Origin: Clostridia bacterium
GTDB taxonomy: Bacteria > Bacillota > Clostridia > Christensenellales > Aristaeellaceae
Direction of reading: 5' to 3'
Length of the DNA stretch: 64,000 nt
Assembly: GCA_017397895.1 (NCBI GenBank)
Contig: JAFQHP010000049.1
Location: 18,461 to 82,460, forward strand
The position numbers and the translations under genes were made by a program. Positions 1 through 10,348 of the stretch are shown in pieces (the stretch's first letter is position 1; each line of letters begins with the position of its first letter). The notes beneath the pieces were generated by a model. That model was not told where the DNA came from and searched no databases. It saw only the letters and a program-made list of their open reading frames with translations.

Positions 1-277
1 GCATGGTGCGCCAGTGGCAAACCTTGTTTTATGACAAGCACTATTCCAACTCCGTTTTGCAAAGGAAGACGGATTTTGCTGCTTTCGCCCGTGCCTTTGG
101 GGCGGACGGCGAAACGGTCAATACCCCGGAGGAAATGGACAGGGCACTGGCAAAAGCTTTCTCCCAGGACGGCCCCTATATCATTGACTGCCGGATTGAC
201 AAGGACGAATTTGTGCTTCCCATGCTGCCCCCCGGCGGCAGTATGGACGAGATCATCACCCGTCTGGAGGTGAACGT

Positions 278-281
<4 letters not shown>
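1..281 (+). CDS. ilvB: acetolactate synthase large subunit, C-terminal end (partial)
   Basis: Only the last 92 or so codons are present; the gene enters from the left edge in frame 3. Acetolactate synthase joins two pyruvates, or pyruvate and 2-oxobutyrate, in valine, leucine and isoleucine synthesis. The fragment matches the end of the ThDP-binding C-terminal domain: a helix of the type FAAFARAFGADG, then a strand GPYIIDCRIDKDEFVLPM and the usual ending PPGGSMDEII. Its stop overlaps the ilvN start (ATGA), as expected for translational coupling of the catalytic and regulatory subunits. The identification rests on this tail and on the ilvN-ilvC-ilvD genes that follow. Confidence 0.9.
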
Positions 282-1820
<1,539 letters not shown>

Positions 1821-1834
1821 CAGGAGGCAAGGCC

Positions 1835-3490
1835 ATGAAAAAGGAAAATGTAGTGGACGGCGTGCAGAATGCGCCGCACCGCAGTTTGTTTCACGCCCTG
1901 GGACTGACGGAAGAAGAACAGAAGCGGCCGCTGATTGGCATCGTCAGCTCTCACAACGAAATTGTTCCCGGCCACATGAACCTGGATAAGGTTGTGGAAG
2001 CGGTGAAGCTTGGCGTGGCCATGGCGGGGGGCACCCCCATCGTATTCCCGGCCATTGCCGTATGCGACGGCATTGCCATGGGCCACACCGGCATGAAATA
2101 TTCCCTGGTCACCCGGGACCTGATTGCCGATTCCACCGAGGCCATGGCCCTGGCCCACGGCTTTGACGGGCTGGTGATGGTGCCCAATTGCGACAAAAAC
2201 GTGCCGGGGCTTTTAATGGCGGCGGCAAGGGTGAATATCCCCACGGTGTTCGTCAGCGGCGGCCCCATGCTGGCCGGCCGGGTGGAAGGAAAAAAGACCA
2301 GCCTTTCCAGCATGTTTGAGGCCGTGGGCGCCTATAATGCCGGAAAAATTAATGATAAGAAGCTGTTGGAATACGAATGTAAAACCTGCCCCACCTGCGG
2401 CTCCTGCTCAGGCATGTACACCGCCAATTCCATGAACTGCCTGACGGAAGCTATGGGCATGGGCCTTGGGGGCAACGGCACCATCCCCGCCGTCTATTCC
2501 GCACGCATTGAGCTGGCCAAGCATGCCGGCATGGCGGTGATGGCGCTGGTGCGCCAGAACATCTGCCCCCGGGATATCATGACGGAAAAGGCACTGATGA
2601 ACGCCCTCACCGTGGATATGGCCCTGGGCTGCTCCACCAACAGCATGCTGCACCTGCCGGCCATTGCCCACGAGTGCGGCGTGGAACTGAACCTGGATAT
2701 TGCCAATGAAATCAGCGCCAAAACCCCCAACCTGTGCCATCTGGCCCCGGCCGGGCGCACCTATATGGAGGATCTGGACCAGGCCGGCGGCGTGTATGCC
2801 GTGATGAATGAATTGACAAAGAAAAACCTGCTGCATACCGATTGCATGACCGTCACCGGAAAGACCATCGGCGAAAACATTGCCGGCAGCGTCAACCTGG
2901 ATCCGGACACCATCCGCCCCATTGAAAATCCCTTCAGCGAAACCGGCGGCATTGCCGTGCTCAAGGGCAATCTGGCGCCGGAAGGCAGCGTGGTGAAGCG
3001 TTCGGCGGTATTGCCCGAAATGCTGGTGCACGAAGGCCCCGCCCGGGTGTTTGATTCTGAGGAAGAGGCCCAGGCTGCCATCAATGCCGGCAAAATCGTT
3101 GCCGGGGATGTGGTGGTTATCCGCTACGAAGGCCCCAAAGGCGGCCCCGGCATGCGGGAAATGCTCAACCCCACCTCTGCCATCATGGGCATGGGCCTTG
3201 GCAGCAGCGTAGCCCTGATCACAGACGGCCGCTTCAGCGGCGCCACCAGAGGCGCCTGCATCGGCCACGTCACCCCCGAAGCTGCTTCCGGCGGTATGAT
3301 CGGCGTGGTGGAAGATGGCGATATCATCAGCATCAATATTCCCCAAAACACCATTGAACTGAAGGTGGATGAAGCGGTGCTGGCACAGCGCATGCAGAAC
3401 TTCACCCCCAAGCAGAAAGAGCTGCACGGCTACCTCAAACGCTACGCAGCCCTTGTTTCCGGCGGTGCGTCGGGTGCCATTCTGAACTGA
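1835..3490 (+). CDS. ilvD: dihydroxy-acid dehydratase
   Basis: 551 aa, normal for the IlvD/Edd family. It dehydrates 2,3-dihydroxy acids to 2-oxo acids, the third shared step of valine and isoleucine synthesis. Visible Fe-S cysteines are in [13 protein letters not shown] (about residue 115) and in [20 protein letters not shown] (about residues 183-202). The carboxy half has [11 protein letters not shown] and [11 protein letters not shown], which bind substrate and metal. An AGGAGG ribosome site precedes the ATG. The next gene starts one base after the stop, so the operon continues. Confidence 0.97.
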   Translation: MKKENVVDGVQNAPHRSLFHALGLTEEEQKRPLIGIVSSHNEIVPGHMNLDKVVEAVKLGVAMAGGTPIVFPAIAVCDGIAMGHTGMKYSLVTRDLIADSTEAMALAHGFDGLVMVPNCDKNVPGLLMAAARVNIPTVFVSGGPMLAGRVEGKKTSLSSMFEAVGAYNAGKINDKKLLEYECKTCPTCGSCSGMYTANSMNCLTEAMGMGLGGNGTIPAVYSARIELAKHAGMAVMALVRQNICPRDIMTEKALMNALTVDMALGCSTNSMLHLPAIAHECGVELNLDIANEISAKTPNLCHLAPAGRTYMEDLDQAGGVYAVMNELTKKNLLHTDCMTVTGKTIGENIAGSVNLDPDTIRPIENPFSETGGIAVLKGNLAPEGSVVKRSAVLPEMLVHEGPARVFDSEEEAQAAINAGKIVAGDVVVIRYEGPKGGPGMREMLNPTSAIMGMGLGSSVALITDGRFSGATRGACIGHVTPEAASGGMIGVVEDGDIISINIPQNTIELKVDEAVLAQRMQNFTPKQKELHGYLKRYAALVSGGASGAILN

Positions 3491-3491
3491 T

Positions 3492-4655
3492 ATGAAAGTA
3501 TTGAAAGAAAAGCTGAAAACCCTGAGCATCTTCCGGGAACTATTGAAGGACCCTGTGCTGCTTTCGCTGTGCAAATACCTGGAAAAGCCGATCAACTCCG
3601 CCTATGCCGCCTTTGTGGCTGCGCTTTACCGGGCAAACGGCGGCAACCTGGGGGAGCACATCAAAGAATTGTGCACAAGCAGCGAAAATGTCTATGTGAA
3701 AATGGCAGGCAGCGGCAAGGCCGTGCCCAATTATCTGCAGCAAACCCTGGAGGCCGAGCTGGATGTGCTGCAGGAAGTGACGGAGCTGAGCCGGGAAAAG
3801 CTGCAGGGGCTGATGGATTACACCGGCTTTCTGCCGGAATTCACCACCACAAAGCTGCGGCTGAAGGATATCTATCTGCACCGGGTGGAAAACATCCGGC
3901 AGTACGGGTACGGTATTTACGCAAAGCACAGAATGTTTTATGTGGACGAAAACGGCTGCATTGCCCCTGTTCTGCATCCCGACCGGACAGCGCTTTCGGA
4001 CCTGGTGGATTATGAACGGCAGCAGCAGATGATTCTGGAAAACACCAAAGCCCTGCTTTGCGGAAAGCCTGCCGCCAATATCCTGCTCACAGGTGATGCG
4101 GGAACTGGCAAATCCTCTACGGTAAAGGCGGTGGCCAATGCCCTGTGGAAGGAAGGGCTGCGCATTGTGGAGGTGCGGAAGGATCAATTGCGCGCCATTC
4201 CGGCCATTCTGGATGAATTGTCCCTGAACCCGCTGAAATTTGTGCTGTTTATTGATGATCTGGCTTTCCTGAAGGATGACGATCAATTCAATGCGCTCAA
4301 AGCTGTGCTGGAAGGCTCCGTTACGGCAAAATCCAATAATGTTGTCATCTATGCCACCGGCAACCGCCGCCATCTCATCAAAGAAACCTTCTCGGACAGG
4401 GAGGGCGACGACATTCACCGCAACGATACCATCCAGGAAATCATGTCCCTTTCGGACAGGTTCGGCCTGCACATCACCTTCTCCAAGCCCAATAAGGAAA
4501 CCTACCTGCACATCGTGCATCATCTGGCAGAAAAGGAAGGCTTCTCCATGCCAGCCCAGGAAATGGACCTTCTGGCGGAGCGGTTTGCATTGGAGCGGGG
4601 CGGCCGCAGCGCAAGGCTGGCCAGGCAGTTTGTCAACGGATTGGCAGCGAGGTGA
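3492..4655 (+). CDS. DUF815-type AAA ATPase
   Basis: 387 aa. Family DUF815 is a group of AAA+ ATPases of unknown cellular role. The N-terminal 190 residues are helical. The ATPase core has a Walker A motif LTGDAGTGKSS near residue 200 and Walker B FVLFIDDLAF near residue 255. A sensor-like strand, VVIYATGNRRHLI, lies near residue 285, followed by the family segment DRFGLHITFSKPNKETY. The start is one base after the ilvD stop, so it is probably co-transcribed with the ilv genes, but nothing suggests a role in amino acid synthesis. The family call is confident; the function is open. Confidence 0.85.
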   Translation: MKVLKEKLKTLSIFRELLKDPVLLSLCKYLEKPINSAYAAFVAALYRANGGNLGEHIKELCTSSENVYVKMAGSGKAVPNYLQQTLEAELDVLQEVTELSREKLQGLMDYTGFLPEFTTTKLRLKDIYLHRVENIRQYGYGIYAKHRMFYVDENGCIAPVLHPDRTALSDLVDYERQQQMILENTKALLCGKPAANILLTGDAGTGKSSTVKAVANALWKEGLRIVEVRKDQLRAIPAILDELSLNPLKFVLFIDDLAFLKDDDQFNALKAVLEGSVTAKSNNVVIYATGNRRHLIKETFSDREGDDIHRNDTIQEIMSLSDRFGLHITFSKPNKETYLHIVHHLAEKEGFSMPAQEMDLLAERFALERGGRSARLARQFVNGLAAR

Positions 4656-4659
4656 AACG

Positions 4660-5091
4660 ATGTATTTTGACGATATCAAAATCGGCATGACGGTGGAAAC
4701 AGCCCCCGCAGTGATCGAAAAAGAAAAGATGCTGGCCTTTGCCCGGGAATATGACAATATCCCCCTGCACACCGATGAGGAATATGCCCGCGCCACGCCC
4801 TTTGGGCAGCTGATTGCACCGGGCGTTATGTCCTTCATGGCGGTATGGGCAAAGTACCTGGAGGTGGATTTCTGGGGCAAGGAGCTGCTGGCAGGCAAAT
4901 CCACCAAAATAGAATGGCTCAGGCCCGTTTATGCCGGTGACGTGCTGACGGGAAAAGCCGCCGTGACCAACACCGTCAAACGCAGCGAAAAAAACGGGCT
5001 GGTGGAGCTTACTCCTTTGGCATATAACCAGCACGGCCAGCCGGTGCTGACCAATGTGACGGAAGCAATTGTAAAGTGCAGAAGGAAATAA
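4660..5091 (+). CDS. MaoC-like (hot-dog fold) dehydratase
   Basis: 143 aa. The start ATG was chosen because GAGGTG lies five bases upstream, just past the stop of the ATPase gene; reading further upstream in this frame would run inside that gene. The single hot-dog domain has the MaoC hydratase pattern near residues 30-55: an Asp-x-x-Ile-Pro-Leu-His segment, then EEYARATPFGQLIAPG. Proteins of this type hydrate enoyl-CoA or related thioesters. No partner for fatty acid or polyhydroxyalkanoate metabolism is visible, so the substrate is unknown. It is the last gene of the rightward operon and is followed by a hairpin terminator. Confidence 0.8.
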   Translation: MYFDDIKIGMTVETAPAVIEKEKMLAFAREYDNIPLHTDEEYARATPFGQLIAPGVMSFMAVWAKYLEVDFWGKELLAGKSTKIEWLRPVYAGDVLTGKAAVTNTVKRSEKNGLVELTPLAYNQHGQPVLTNVTEAIVKCRRK

Positions 5092-5159
5092 AATAATCGC
5101 ACAGAAGTCAGCGTTACCGCATCAGGTAACCCAATCAGGATACTGCATAAAAACGAAAA

Positions 5160-5198
5160 CCAAAGGGCTGTCTGCACACATAGCGGACAGCCCTTTGG
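5160..5198 (+). terminator. terminator after the ilv operon
   Basis: A 13-16 bp stem, CCAAAGGGCTGTC paired with GACAGCCCTTTGG, has a 7-13 base loop and is followed by a weak T-containing stretch (CTTATTTCT). It lies 69 bases after the MaoC-like gene and probably ends that transcript. The T-tract is poor, so efficiency is uncertain. Confidence 0.65.
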
Positions 5199-5291
5199 CT
5201 TATTTCTGCTTCCGATGACGGCAATATCAAACAAAGCGGTGCCCGGGAGATACACGGATCCGTGGCAAAGGCCTCTTCCCCCGGCCATCTC

Positions 5292-5402
5292 CGCATTTTC
5301 ATTGCGTCCGTGGGTTCCTTCGTTCTCCAAGCTTCACGCGGAAACTGCTTGTTTACACACACAACCACTTCGCAGATCGGATCCAGGGATGATATCCCTG
5401 GC
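5292..5402 (+). repeat. intergenic repeat, module C (copy I)
   Basis: This stretch aligns along its length with 10190-10300, and in inverted form with 52800-52930. Shared blocks are TTTTCAT, CCGTGGGTTCCTT, TTCACGCGGAAAC, ACAACCACTTCGC and a short CCAGGGATGATATCCCTGG-type palindrome. Only the C module is present here; the double-hairpin A module of the other copies is missing. The repeat supplies the last codons of the DUF89 gene on the opposite strand. Confidence 0.7.
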
Positions 5403-6245
5403 CTGCTTCATGCACACCAGGCTCTTTTGAGGCACCTTGGTGCACCGGGCAATCACCGGGCATTTCACCACCAGAAGAAAATAGATGTTTTTCTCTTCTT
5501 CGCTCAAGGATTCAAAATTGGCCTGGCCTTTGGCAATCACCACATCGGCCTCATCGTACACTTTTCTGAACGCCGGGCTTACCCTTTCCAGCACGGTGCC
5601 CAGAGCCCAGTCCCCATTGGAAATCACCGTGGCCTCTTCATCCATGCGCACAAAAAGGGCGTCCTCCATGGTGTTATCATTCACCACGGCCTCCCCCCGC
5701 ACGCCGAAATAAATTTTCGCTTCCGGGTTCAGTTTCCGGATCCTGCGGATAAGCAGCTTGTCAAAGCAGATTTCGCCGCAATTATCCCCCAGATACAGGA
5801 TGGTTTTGCTGCGGCTGATATCCTGCTGCAGCTGCGCTGTATGGTCCACCGCCAGCTGCAATGCCTCCATGCCGCCGAAAAATTTGCGGATATCCCCTTC
5901 CACATCGCCGTGAATGGGATTGAAGTCGATAATATTGGCCACAATGGCATACTTCACCGCATCCCGGAAGGAGGTGATGGTTTTTTCGTATACCGCCGCC
6001 TGGTCCATAAACACCCGGTTATAGTGCGCTTTGGTCTCCCGGTACGGATCATCACAGCCGCAAAACGCCTTGATGATGCGGAAATTTTCCCCAACCAGCT
6101 CGGGATTGGTTCTGTTCATATCCATGCGGCTCATGTTCAAAAATATCTGCCGGTACATTTCTTCCCGGTTCTCTATTCTAAGCATATCCGCCGTTCTGAC
6201 CGCCTGGTTCACCAGGCAGGGCAGGCATTGCTCGTGTATCTTCAT
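5334..6245 (-). CDS. DUF89 / ARMT1-like metal-dependent phosphatase
   Basis: 303 aa. DUF89 proteins are metal-dependent damage-control phosphatases acting on phosphorylated metabolites. Visible family motifs are an N-terminal CLPCLVNQ, the metal-site LGDNCGEICFDKLL (about residue 150) and VIAKGQANFESLSEE (about residue 235). The start overlaps the recN stop (ATGA), so it is translated in tandem with recN. The last 20 or so residues (after ARDIIPG) are encoded inside a dispersed intergenic repeat and do not look like native family sequence. The original stop has probably been replaced by repeat sequence. Confidence 0.85.
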   Translation of the reverse strand: MKIHEQCLPCLVNQAVRTADMLRIENREEMYRQIFLNMSRMDMNRTNPELVGENFRIIKAFCGCDDPYRETKAHYNRVFMDQAAVYEKTITSFRDAVKYAIVANIIDFNPIHGDVEGDIRKFFGGMEALQLAVDHTAQLQQDISRSKTILYLGDNCGEICFDKLLIRRIRKLNPEAKIYFGVRGEAVVNDNTMEDALFVRMDEEATVISNGDWALGTVLERVSPAFRKVYDEADVVIAKGQANFESLSEEEKNIYFLLVVKCPVIARCTKVPQKSLVCMKQARDIIPGSDLRSGCVCKQAVSA

Positions 6246-7894
6246 TTCAGCATCTCTCTTGCGTGCTGCTTGGCGCTTTCTTCCTCGCCGCCCAGCATAC
6301 GGGCAATTTCGGCCACCCGCTTTTCTCCTTCCAGGATGGAAAGATTGGTGCGGGTGCGTTCCCCGTCAAAGGCCTTTTCCACCAGGTAATGCCGGTCCGC
6401 CAGGGCAGCAATCTGCTGCAGGTGGGTCACGCACAGCACCTGCCGGTCCAGGCTGATGTGCTTCATCTTTTCGCCCACCACCTGGGCCGCCTTGCCGGAA
6501 ATACCGGTGTCAATTTCGTCAAAAATCATGCTGGGAATGCCTTCCCGCTTGGCCGCCACGGATTTGATGGCCAGCATCAGCCGGCTCAGTTCACCGCCGG
6601 ACGCAATGCGGGAAAGGGGCTGCATTTCTTCGCCCCGGTTGGGCGCAATGAGAAAATGTACCGTTTCCATGCCGGTGGCAGCGGCGTTTCCCGGCACCAT
6701 TTTCGCCTGGAAGCGGGTGCCCCCCATGTTCAGATCCATAAGCTGCTTTTCCATTTCCTTTTCAAAGGCAAGGGCCAGCTTTTTGCGGCTGCCTGACAAC
6801 AGCGCCGCTGCGTTTTTATAGGCCTCCGCCGCCTGGGCCTCCGCCTTTTCTGTTTGCAAAAGGCGGTCGTCCAGGGTTTCAAAGCCGGAAAGCTCTGCTT
6901 CCATTTCCTTCAGCTTTTCCACCATGTCCCCGGTGGACGCCCCGGCATATTTGCGGGACAGCCGGCGAATTACATCCAGCCTCTCCCGGATTTCCTCCAA
7001 CCGGTCCGGGTCAAAATCCAGGGCGGAGATCATCTTCCGAAGGGTCAGCCCTGCATCCTCCGCCTCATAATACAGCCCGTCCAGCCGTGCCCGGAGGGAA
7101 GCGTATTGCCCGTCCAGGCCGTCAATCACGGAAAGGGCGCTCACCGCCCGGCGCAGGCTTTCCACCGCAGCGGAAGAACCGTCATACACATATTCAAAGG
7201 CTTCCCGCAGGCTGCCTTCAATTTTTTCGCCGTTCTTGAAAATATCCCGTTCTTTGGCCAGCGCATCCTCTTCCCCGGGGGTCAGCTCCGCTTCCCGCAG
7301 TTCATTCACCCGGATCTGCAACAGCTCCATCCGCTCCTGGGCGTCCGCCGTTTGCTTTTTCAGCTGCAAAAGCAGCTTCTTTTTTTCCTGCCAGGCAGAA
7401 AAAGCGCCTTTCGCCTGCTCCAATAGCTTCTGGTGCCCATCGTCGCCGGTGGCGTCCAGGAAGCCCAGATGCTTCCTTTCGTCCATCAGGGACTGATGCT
7501 CGTGCTGGCCATGGATGTCCATGAGCAAGGCCGTCAATTGCTGATACTGGGCAATGGGCAGCAGCGTACCGTTCACCCGGCAGGAGGAGCGGCCGTTCAC
7601 CGTGATCTCCCGGGCCAATACCACCTCGTCCCCGTCGTCCAGCTCCTGCTCGCGCAAAAAAGCCCCGGCAGCGGGGCAATCCTCCATCCGGAACACACCC
7701 TCCACCCGGGCCTTCTGCGCCCCGGTGCGGATCAGTTCCTTCTGGGCCTTCCCTCCCAGCAGCAGCGCCACCGCATCCACAATGATGGATTTACCGGCGC
7801 CGGTTTCGCCGGTGAGCACGTGCAGGCCCCGGGTGAACTGGATTTCCAGTTGATCCATCAGGGCAATATTTTCAATTCGCAATGAAAGCAGCAT
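6242..7894 (-). CDS. recN: DNA repair protein RecN
   Basis: 550 aa, normal for RecN, an SMC-like ATPase that acts early in double-strand break repair. Walker A GETGAGKS is at residues 29-36. Two long coiled-coil arms fill the middle (about 155-370). The ABC signature IASGGELSRLMLA and Walker B SMIFDEIDTGI lie near residues 430-470. A GCGAGG ribosome site precedes the ATG. Gene order argR-recN is common in Firmicutes and supports the call. The DUF89 gene overlaps its 3' end by four bases. Confidence 0.96.
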   Translation of the reverse strand: MLLSLRIENIALMDQLEIQFTRGLHVLTGETGAGKSIIVDAVALLLGGKAQKELIRTGAQKARVEGVFRMEDCPAAGAFLREQELDDGDEVVLAREITVNGRSSCRVNGTLLPIAQYQQLTALLMDIHGQHEHQSLMDERKHLGFLDATGDDGHQKLLEQAKGAFSAWQEKKKLLLQLKKQTADAQERMELLQIRVNELREAELTPGEEDALAKERDIFKNGEKIEGSLREAFEYVYDGSSAAVESLRRAVSALSVIDGLDGQYASLRARLDGLYYEAEDAGLTLRKMISALDFDPDRLEEIRERLDVIRRLSRKYAGASTGDMVEKLKEMEAELSGFETLDDRLLQTEKAEAQAAEAYKNAAALLSGSRKKLALAFEKEMEKQLMDLNMGGTRFQAKMVPGNAAATGMETVHFLIAPNRGEEMQPLSRIASGGELSRLMLAIKSVAAKREGIPSMIFDEIDTGISGKAAQVVGEKMKHISLDRQVLCVTHLQQIAALADRHYLVEKAFDGERTRTNLSILEGEKRVAEIARMLGGEEESAKQHAREMLK

Positions 7895-7906
7895 ATTAAG
7901 CCTCGC

Positions 7907-8356
7907 TTATTTCAGCATTTCCTGGAATTTCTTCACTACCTTGGCAGCCTCTGCTTCGTCCTTCACAATCACCAGGATGGTATTGTCCCCCGCCATGGTG
8001 CCCAGAATTTCGGGCCAGCGCATGGAGTCAATGGCCTCGCCGGCCACATTGGCGCTGCCGGACAGGGTTTTGATCACGATGATGTTCTGGGCATAGGTGA
8101 TGGACAGCACGGAATCCACAAACATCCGCACAAACCGGTCGGACAGGCCATGGTCTGCCCGGTCGCTGGTGGCATATTTGTAGCCGCCGTTGGGGCTGAG
8201 CACCTTCAGAAGGCGCAGCTCCTTGATGTCCCGGGATACCGTGGCCTGGGTGACCACAATGCCCATTTCCTTCAGCTTGGCGGAAAGCTCCTCCTGGGTT
8301 TCAATGTCATAACGTTCAATGATGGAAAGAATGGCGGTCTGTCGTGCGTTTTTCAA
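7907..8356 (-). CDS. argR: arginine repressor
   Basis: 149 aa, standard for ArgR/AhrC, the arginine-sensing regulator of arginine synthesis and breakdown. The N-terminal winged helix-turn-helix contains TQEELSAKLKEMGIVVTQAT then VSRDIKELRL. The C-terminal hexamerisation and arginine-binding domain has GTMAGDNTILVIV. The start codon is TTG, with GAGGAG nine bases upstream; no ATG in frame fits the conserved N-terminus. A sigma-A promoter with an overlapping palindromic AT-rich site lies upstream, consistent with autoregulation. recN follows 12 bases downstream. Confidence 0.96.
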   Translation of the reverse strand: MKNARQTAILSIIERYDIETQEELSAKLKEMGIVVTQATVSRDIKELRLLKVLSPNGGYKYATSDRADHGLSDRFVRMFVDSVLSITYAQNIIVIKTLSGSANVAGEAIDSMRWPEILGTMAGDNTILVIVKDEAEAAKVVKKFQEMLK

Positions 8357-8428
8357 AGCGTTTCACTCCTCAGCATTTGGCAGATCATTCAAAAAAACCA
8401 TGCCATCATATACTACCTTCTGTTTATT

Positions 8429-8445
8429 CACTGTATATGCATAAA
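8429..8445. promoter_or_regulatory. candidate ARG box near argR
   Basis: The minus strand carries TTTATGCATATACAGTGAAT. Its core TGCATATACA recurs exactly at 8587-8596 in front of the Sua5 gene. The AT-rich half-palindromic form resembles Firmicutes ARG boxes, but no exact consensus match is present. Confidence 0.35.
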
Positions 8446-8446
8446 C

Positions 8447-8475
8447 AGTATAGCATATTGATACATCCATTTCAA
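8447..8475 (-). promoter_or_regulatory. sigma-A promoter for argR-recN-DUF89
   Basis: On the minus strand: TTGAAA, 17 bases, then TATACT, about 90 bases before the argR start. Just downstream of the -10 box lies TGCATATACA within an AT-rich partial palindrome, a plausible ArgR operator. Confidence 0.7.
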
Positions 8476-8513
8476 GCGCATTCGAAACCAGTGCACAAAA
8501 AACACAGTTATCC

Positions 8514-8542
8514 TTGACAAATCAACAGAAAGCGCCTATGAT
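8514..8542 (+). promoter_or_regulatory. sigma-A promoter for the Sua5 gene
   Basis: TTGACA, 17 bases, TATGAT, a near-consensus promoter. The predicted transcript starts about 80 bases before the ATG at 8629. The leader contains the second copy of the TGCATATACA motif shared with the argR promoter. Confidence 0.8.
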
Positions 8543-8579
8543 ATGCCTGCACGGAGGATGCATATTTTCCGTGTATACA

Positions 8580-8597
8580 CATGAATATGCATATACA
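8580..8597. promoter_or_regulatory. candidate ARG-box-like site in the Sua5 leader
   Basis: CATGAATATGCATATACA lies between the promoter and the start codon. It shares TGCATATACA with the argR control region and resembles the TGAAT-type half site of ARG boxes. Whether ArgR binds is untested. Confidence 0.35.
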
Positions 8598-8628
8598 AGC
8601 CAACCGCTTTTATTCAGAAAGGAATTCT

Positions 8629-9645
8629 ATGGATACTGTTTTTTTGCCCGCAACCAATGAAGCCATCCTCCAGGCCTCTGCCTTTTTGCAGCAGGGGGAG
8701 CTGGTGGCCTTCCCCACAGAAACGGTGTACGGCCTGGGGGCCGACGCCCTGAACGAAAAAGCCGTGGCCGCTATTTTCACCGCCAAGGGCCGCCCCGGGG
8801 ATAACCCGCTGATCGTGCACGTGGCAGACAAAAGCCAGCTTGCCCCCCTGTGCCATGTAACGCCCATGGCGGAAAAGCTGATGGATGCCTTCTGGCCCGG
8901 GCCGCTGACCATCCTGCTGATGAAAAAGCCCTCGGTGCCGGATGTGACCACCGCTTCCCTTCCCTCCGTGGCCGTCCGCTGCCCGGACCATCCTGTGGCC
9001 CTGGCGCTGCTGAAGGAAAGCCGGGTGCCCGTGGCCGCCCCCAGCGCCAACCGCTCCGGCCGGCCCAGCCCCACCACCGCCCAGCATGTGTATGAGGACA
9101 TGAACGGCCGCATTGCCATGATTCTGGAGGGCGGCAACTGCCGGGTGGGCGTGGAAAGCACGGTGCTGGATATGACGAAGGACGTGCCCTGCATCCTGCG
9201 CCCCGGCGCTGTCACCCGGGAGATGATCGCCGCCGTGGCCGGGGACTGCACCGTGGCCGACAGCGTGATGCGCCCCTTGAAGGAGGGCGAAGCCGCCCCC
9301 TCCCCCGGCATGAAGCACCGCCATTATGCACCCAAAGCTTCCATGACCGTCTTCACCGGCAAAAAGGAAAACGTGATCGCAGAAATCTGCCGCCGCTATG
9401 ACCGGGCGGAGAACGCCGTCATCCTCTCCCTCACCGAAGATATGCCCGCCTTTGGCAGCCGCCGGATGCTCTCCATCGGCGCCACGCCCGAGGAAACAGC
9501 CCATCTTCTTTTCAAGCGCCTGCGCCAAACCGACGAAATGGGTGCCTCCCTCATCCTGGCCCAGGGCTGGGAAGGGGAAGAAATGGTGCTGGCCGTCATG
9601 AACCGCATGGCAAGAGCCGCCGCCTTTGACGTGGTGAAATTGTGA
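8629..9645 (+). CDS. tsaC: L-threonylcarbamoyladenylate synthase (Sua5/YwlC type)
   Basis: 338 aa. It makes threonylcarbamoyl-AMP from threonine, bicarbonate and ATP for the t6A37 modification of ANN-decoding tRNAs. The YrdC/SUA5 domain covers about residues 10-200, with FPTETVYGLGADA, KGRPGDNPLIVHV, WPGPLTILL and SANRSGRPSPT. The C-terminal Sua5 domain (about 225-338) makes this the long form, as in B. subtilis YwlC. The ATG was chosen because AGAAAGGA lies seven bases upstream and the preceding in-frame codons are not conserved-looking. It has its own strong promoter. Confidence 0.93.
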   Translation: MDTVFLPATNEAILQASAFLQQGELVAFPTETVYGLGADALNEKAVAAIFTAKGRPGDNPLIVHVADKSQLAPLCHVTPMAEKLMDAFWPGPLTILLMKKPSVPDVTTASLPSVAVRCPDHPVALALLKESRVPVAAPSANRSGRPSPTTAQHVYEDMNGRIAMILEGGNCRVGVESTVLDMTKDVPCILRPGAVTREMIAAVAGDCTVADSVMRPLKEGEAAPSPGMKHRHYAPKASMTVFTGKKENVIAEICRRYDRAENAVILSLTEDMPAFGSRRMLSIGATPEETAHLLFKRLRQTDEMGASLILAQGWEGEEMVLAVMNRMARAAAFDVVKL

Positions 9646-10079
9646 GAAAAACGATGAACGAATTGGTTTTAAAAGAGATAAACTCCGAAGAAGAACTGAA
9701 AGACGTACTTTCCATGTGCTGGGATATTTTAGGCAACAATAATCCGGAAGTTTACGGCTATGAAGCGTGGCATGAACGGTACCAAAACAAAGAACAGCCT
9801 TTGGTTTATGCTGAAAAAGACGGCCAGATCGTTTCTGCTGTATTGGGCCGGGCAGAAAGCAAAGAAAGCCTGGTCATTGGCTATGTAGCCTGCCGGAAGG
9901 AATATCGCAGACAAGGCATTACCAGAAAATTGATGAATTATTTTGAACAATTGGCAAGAGAAAAAGGATTTCAATATATTACCCTTGGTTCAGAAGAAGA
10001 TGCATTTTATGAAAAATGCGGCTATCACATCATATTTCAGGTTCATGGTCAAAATATTTATCAAAAACTTCTTTCGTAA
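9642..10079 (+). CDS. GNAT family N-acetyltransferase
   Basis: 145 aa from a GTG that overlaps the Sua5 stop (GTGA), or 141 aa from the ATG at 9654; neither has a strong ribosome site. The acetyl-CoA-binding motif A is clear: VACRKEYRRQGITRKLMNYF near residue 85, followed by the C-terminal GSEEDAFYEKCGYHI common to GNAT enzymes. The substrate is unknown. The gene is distinctly richer in A and T than its neighbours, which suggests later acquisition. It is followed by a terminator embedded in an intergenic repeat. Confidence 0.8.
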   Translation: MRKTMNELVLKEINSEEELKDVLSMCWDILGNNNPEVYGYEAWHERYQNKEQPLVYAEKDGQIVSAVLGRAESKESLVIGYVACRKEYRRQGITRKLMNYFEQLAREKGFQYITLGSEEDAFYEKCGYHIIFQVHGQNIYQKLLS

Positions 10080-10083
10080 TCAT

Positions 10084-10348
10084 CCACGGGCTGGGCGGCT
10101 GAAAGCCGCAGGCCGGATGCCAAAGGCATCCGGGGGAAAACAAAAAATAAGCGGAAGGAAATTTATTTTCCCATCCGCTATTTTTTTGTTTTCATCGGGC
10201 CCGTGAGTACCTTTTCGCTCCTCCGGTTTCACGCGGAAACAGTTGGTTTATTCACACAACCACTTCGCGGATTGAGTGCAGGGACGTTTATCCCTGCCGA
10301 GGGGTACAAGGGGCGAGGAACCCCCTGCTCCTTCATCCCCGTGGGTTT
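10084..10348 (-). repeat. composite intergenic repeat A-B-C (copy II)
   Basis: On the plus strand the order is as follows. Module A (10084-10138) is two adjacent hairpins, GGCGGC-GCCGC and GCCGGATGCC-GGCATCCGG. Module B is a rho-independent terminator (10150-10188). Module C (10190-10348) is the AACCACTTCGCGG block plus a CAGGGACGTTTATCCCTG palindrome. The whole unit reappears in the opposite orientation at 52786-53037. Loop and inner stem bases differ while pairing is kept, as in a structured element. It fills the space between two genes and has no convincing ORF. Confidence 0.75.
10150..10188 (+). terminator. terminator after the GNAT gene
   Basis: AGCGGAAGGAAA pairs with TTTTCCCATCCGCT with one internal irregularity and is followed by a run of seven T. 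It lies 70 bases after the acetyltransferase and inside the composite repeat. Confidence 0.8.

Noticed and set aside
5262..6389. 375-codon plus-strand frame opposite the DUF89 gene
   Set aside because: It is antisense to a clear family member and starts within the intergenic repeat; no recognisable domain.
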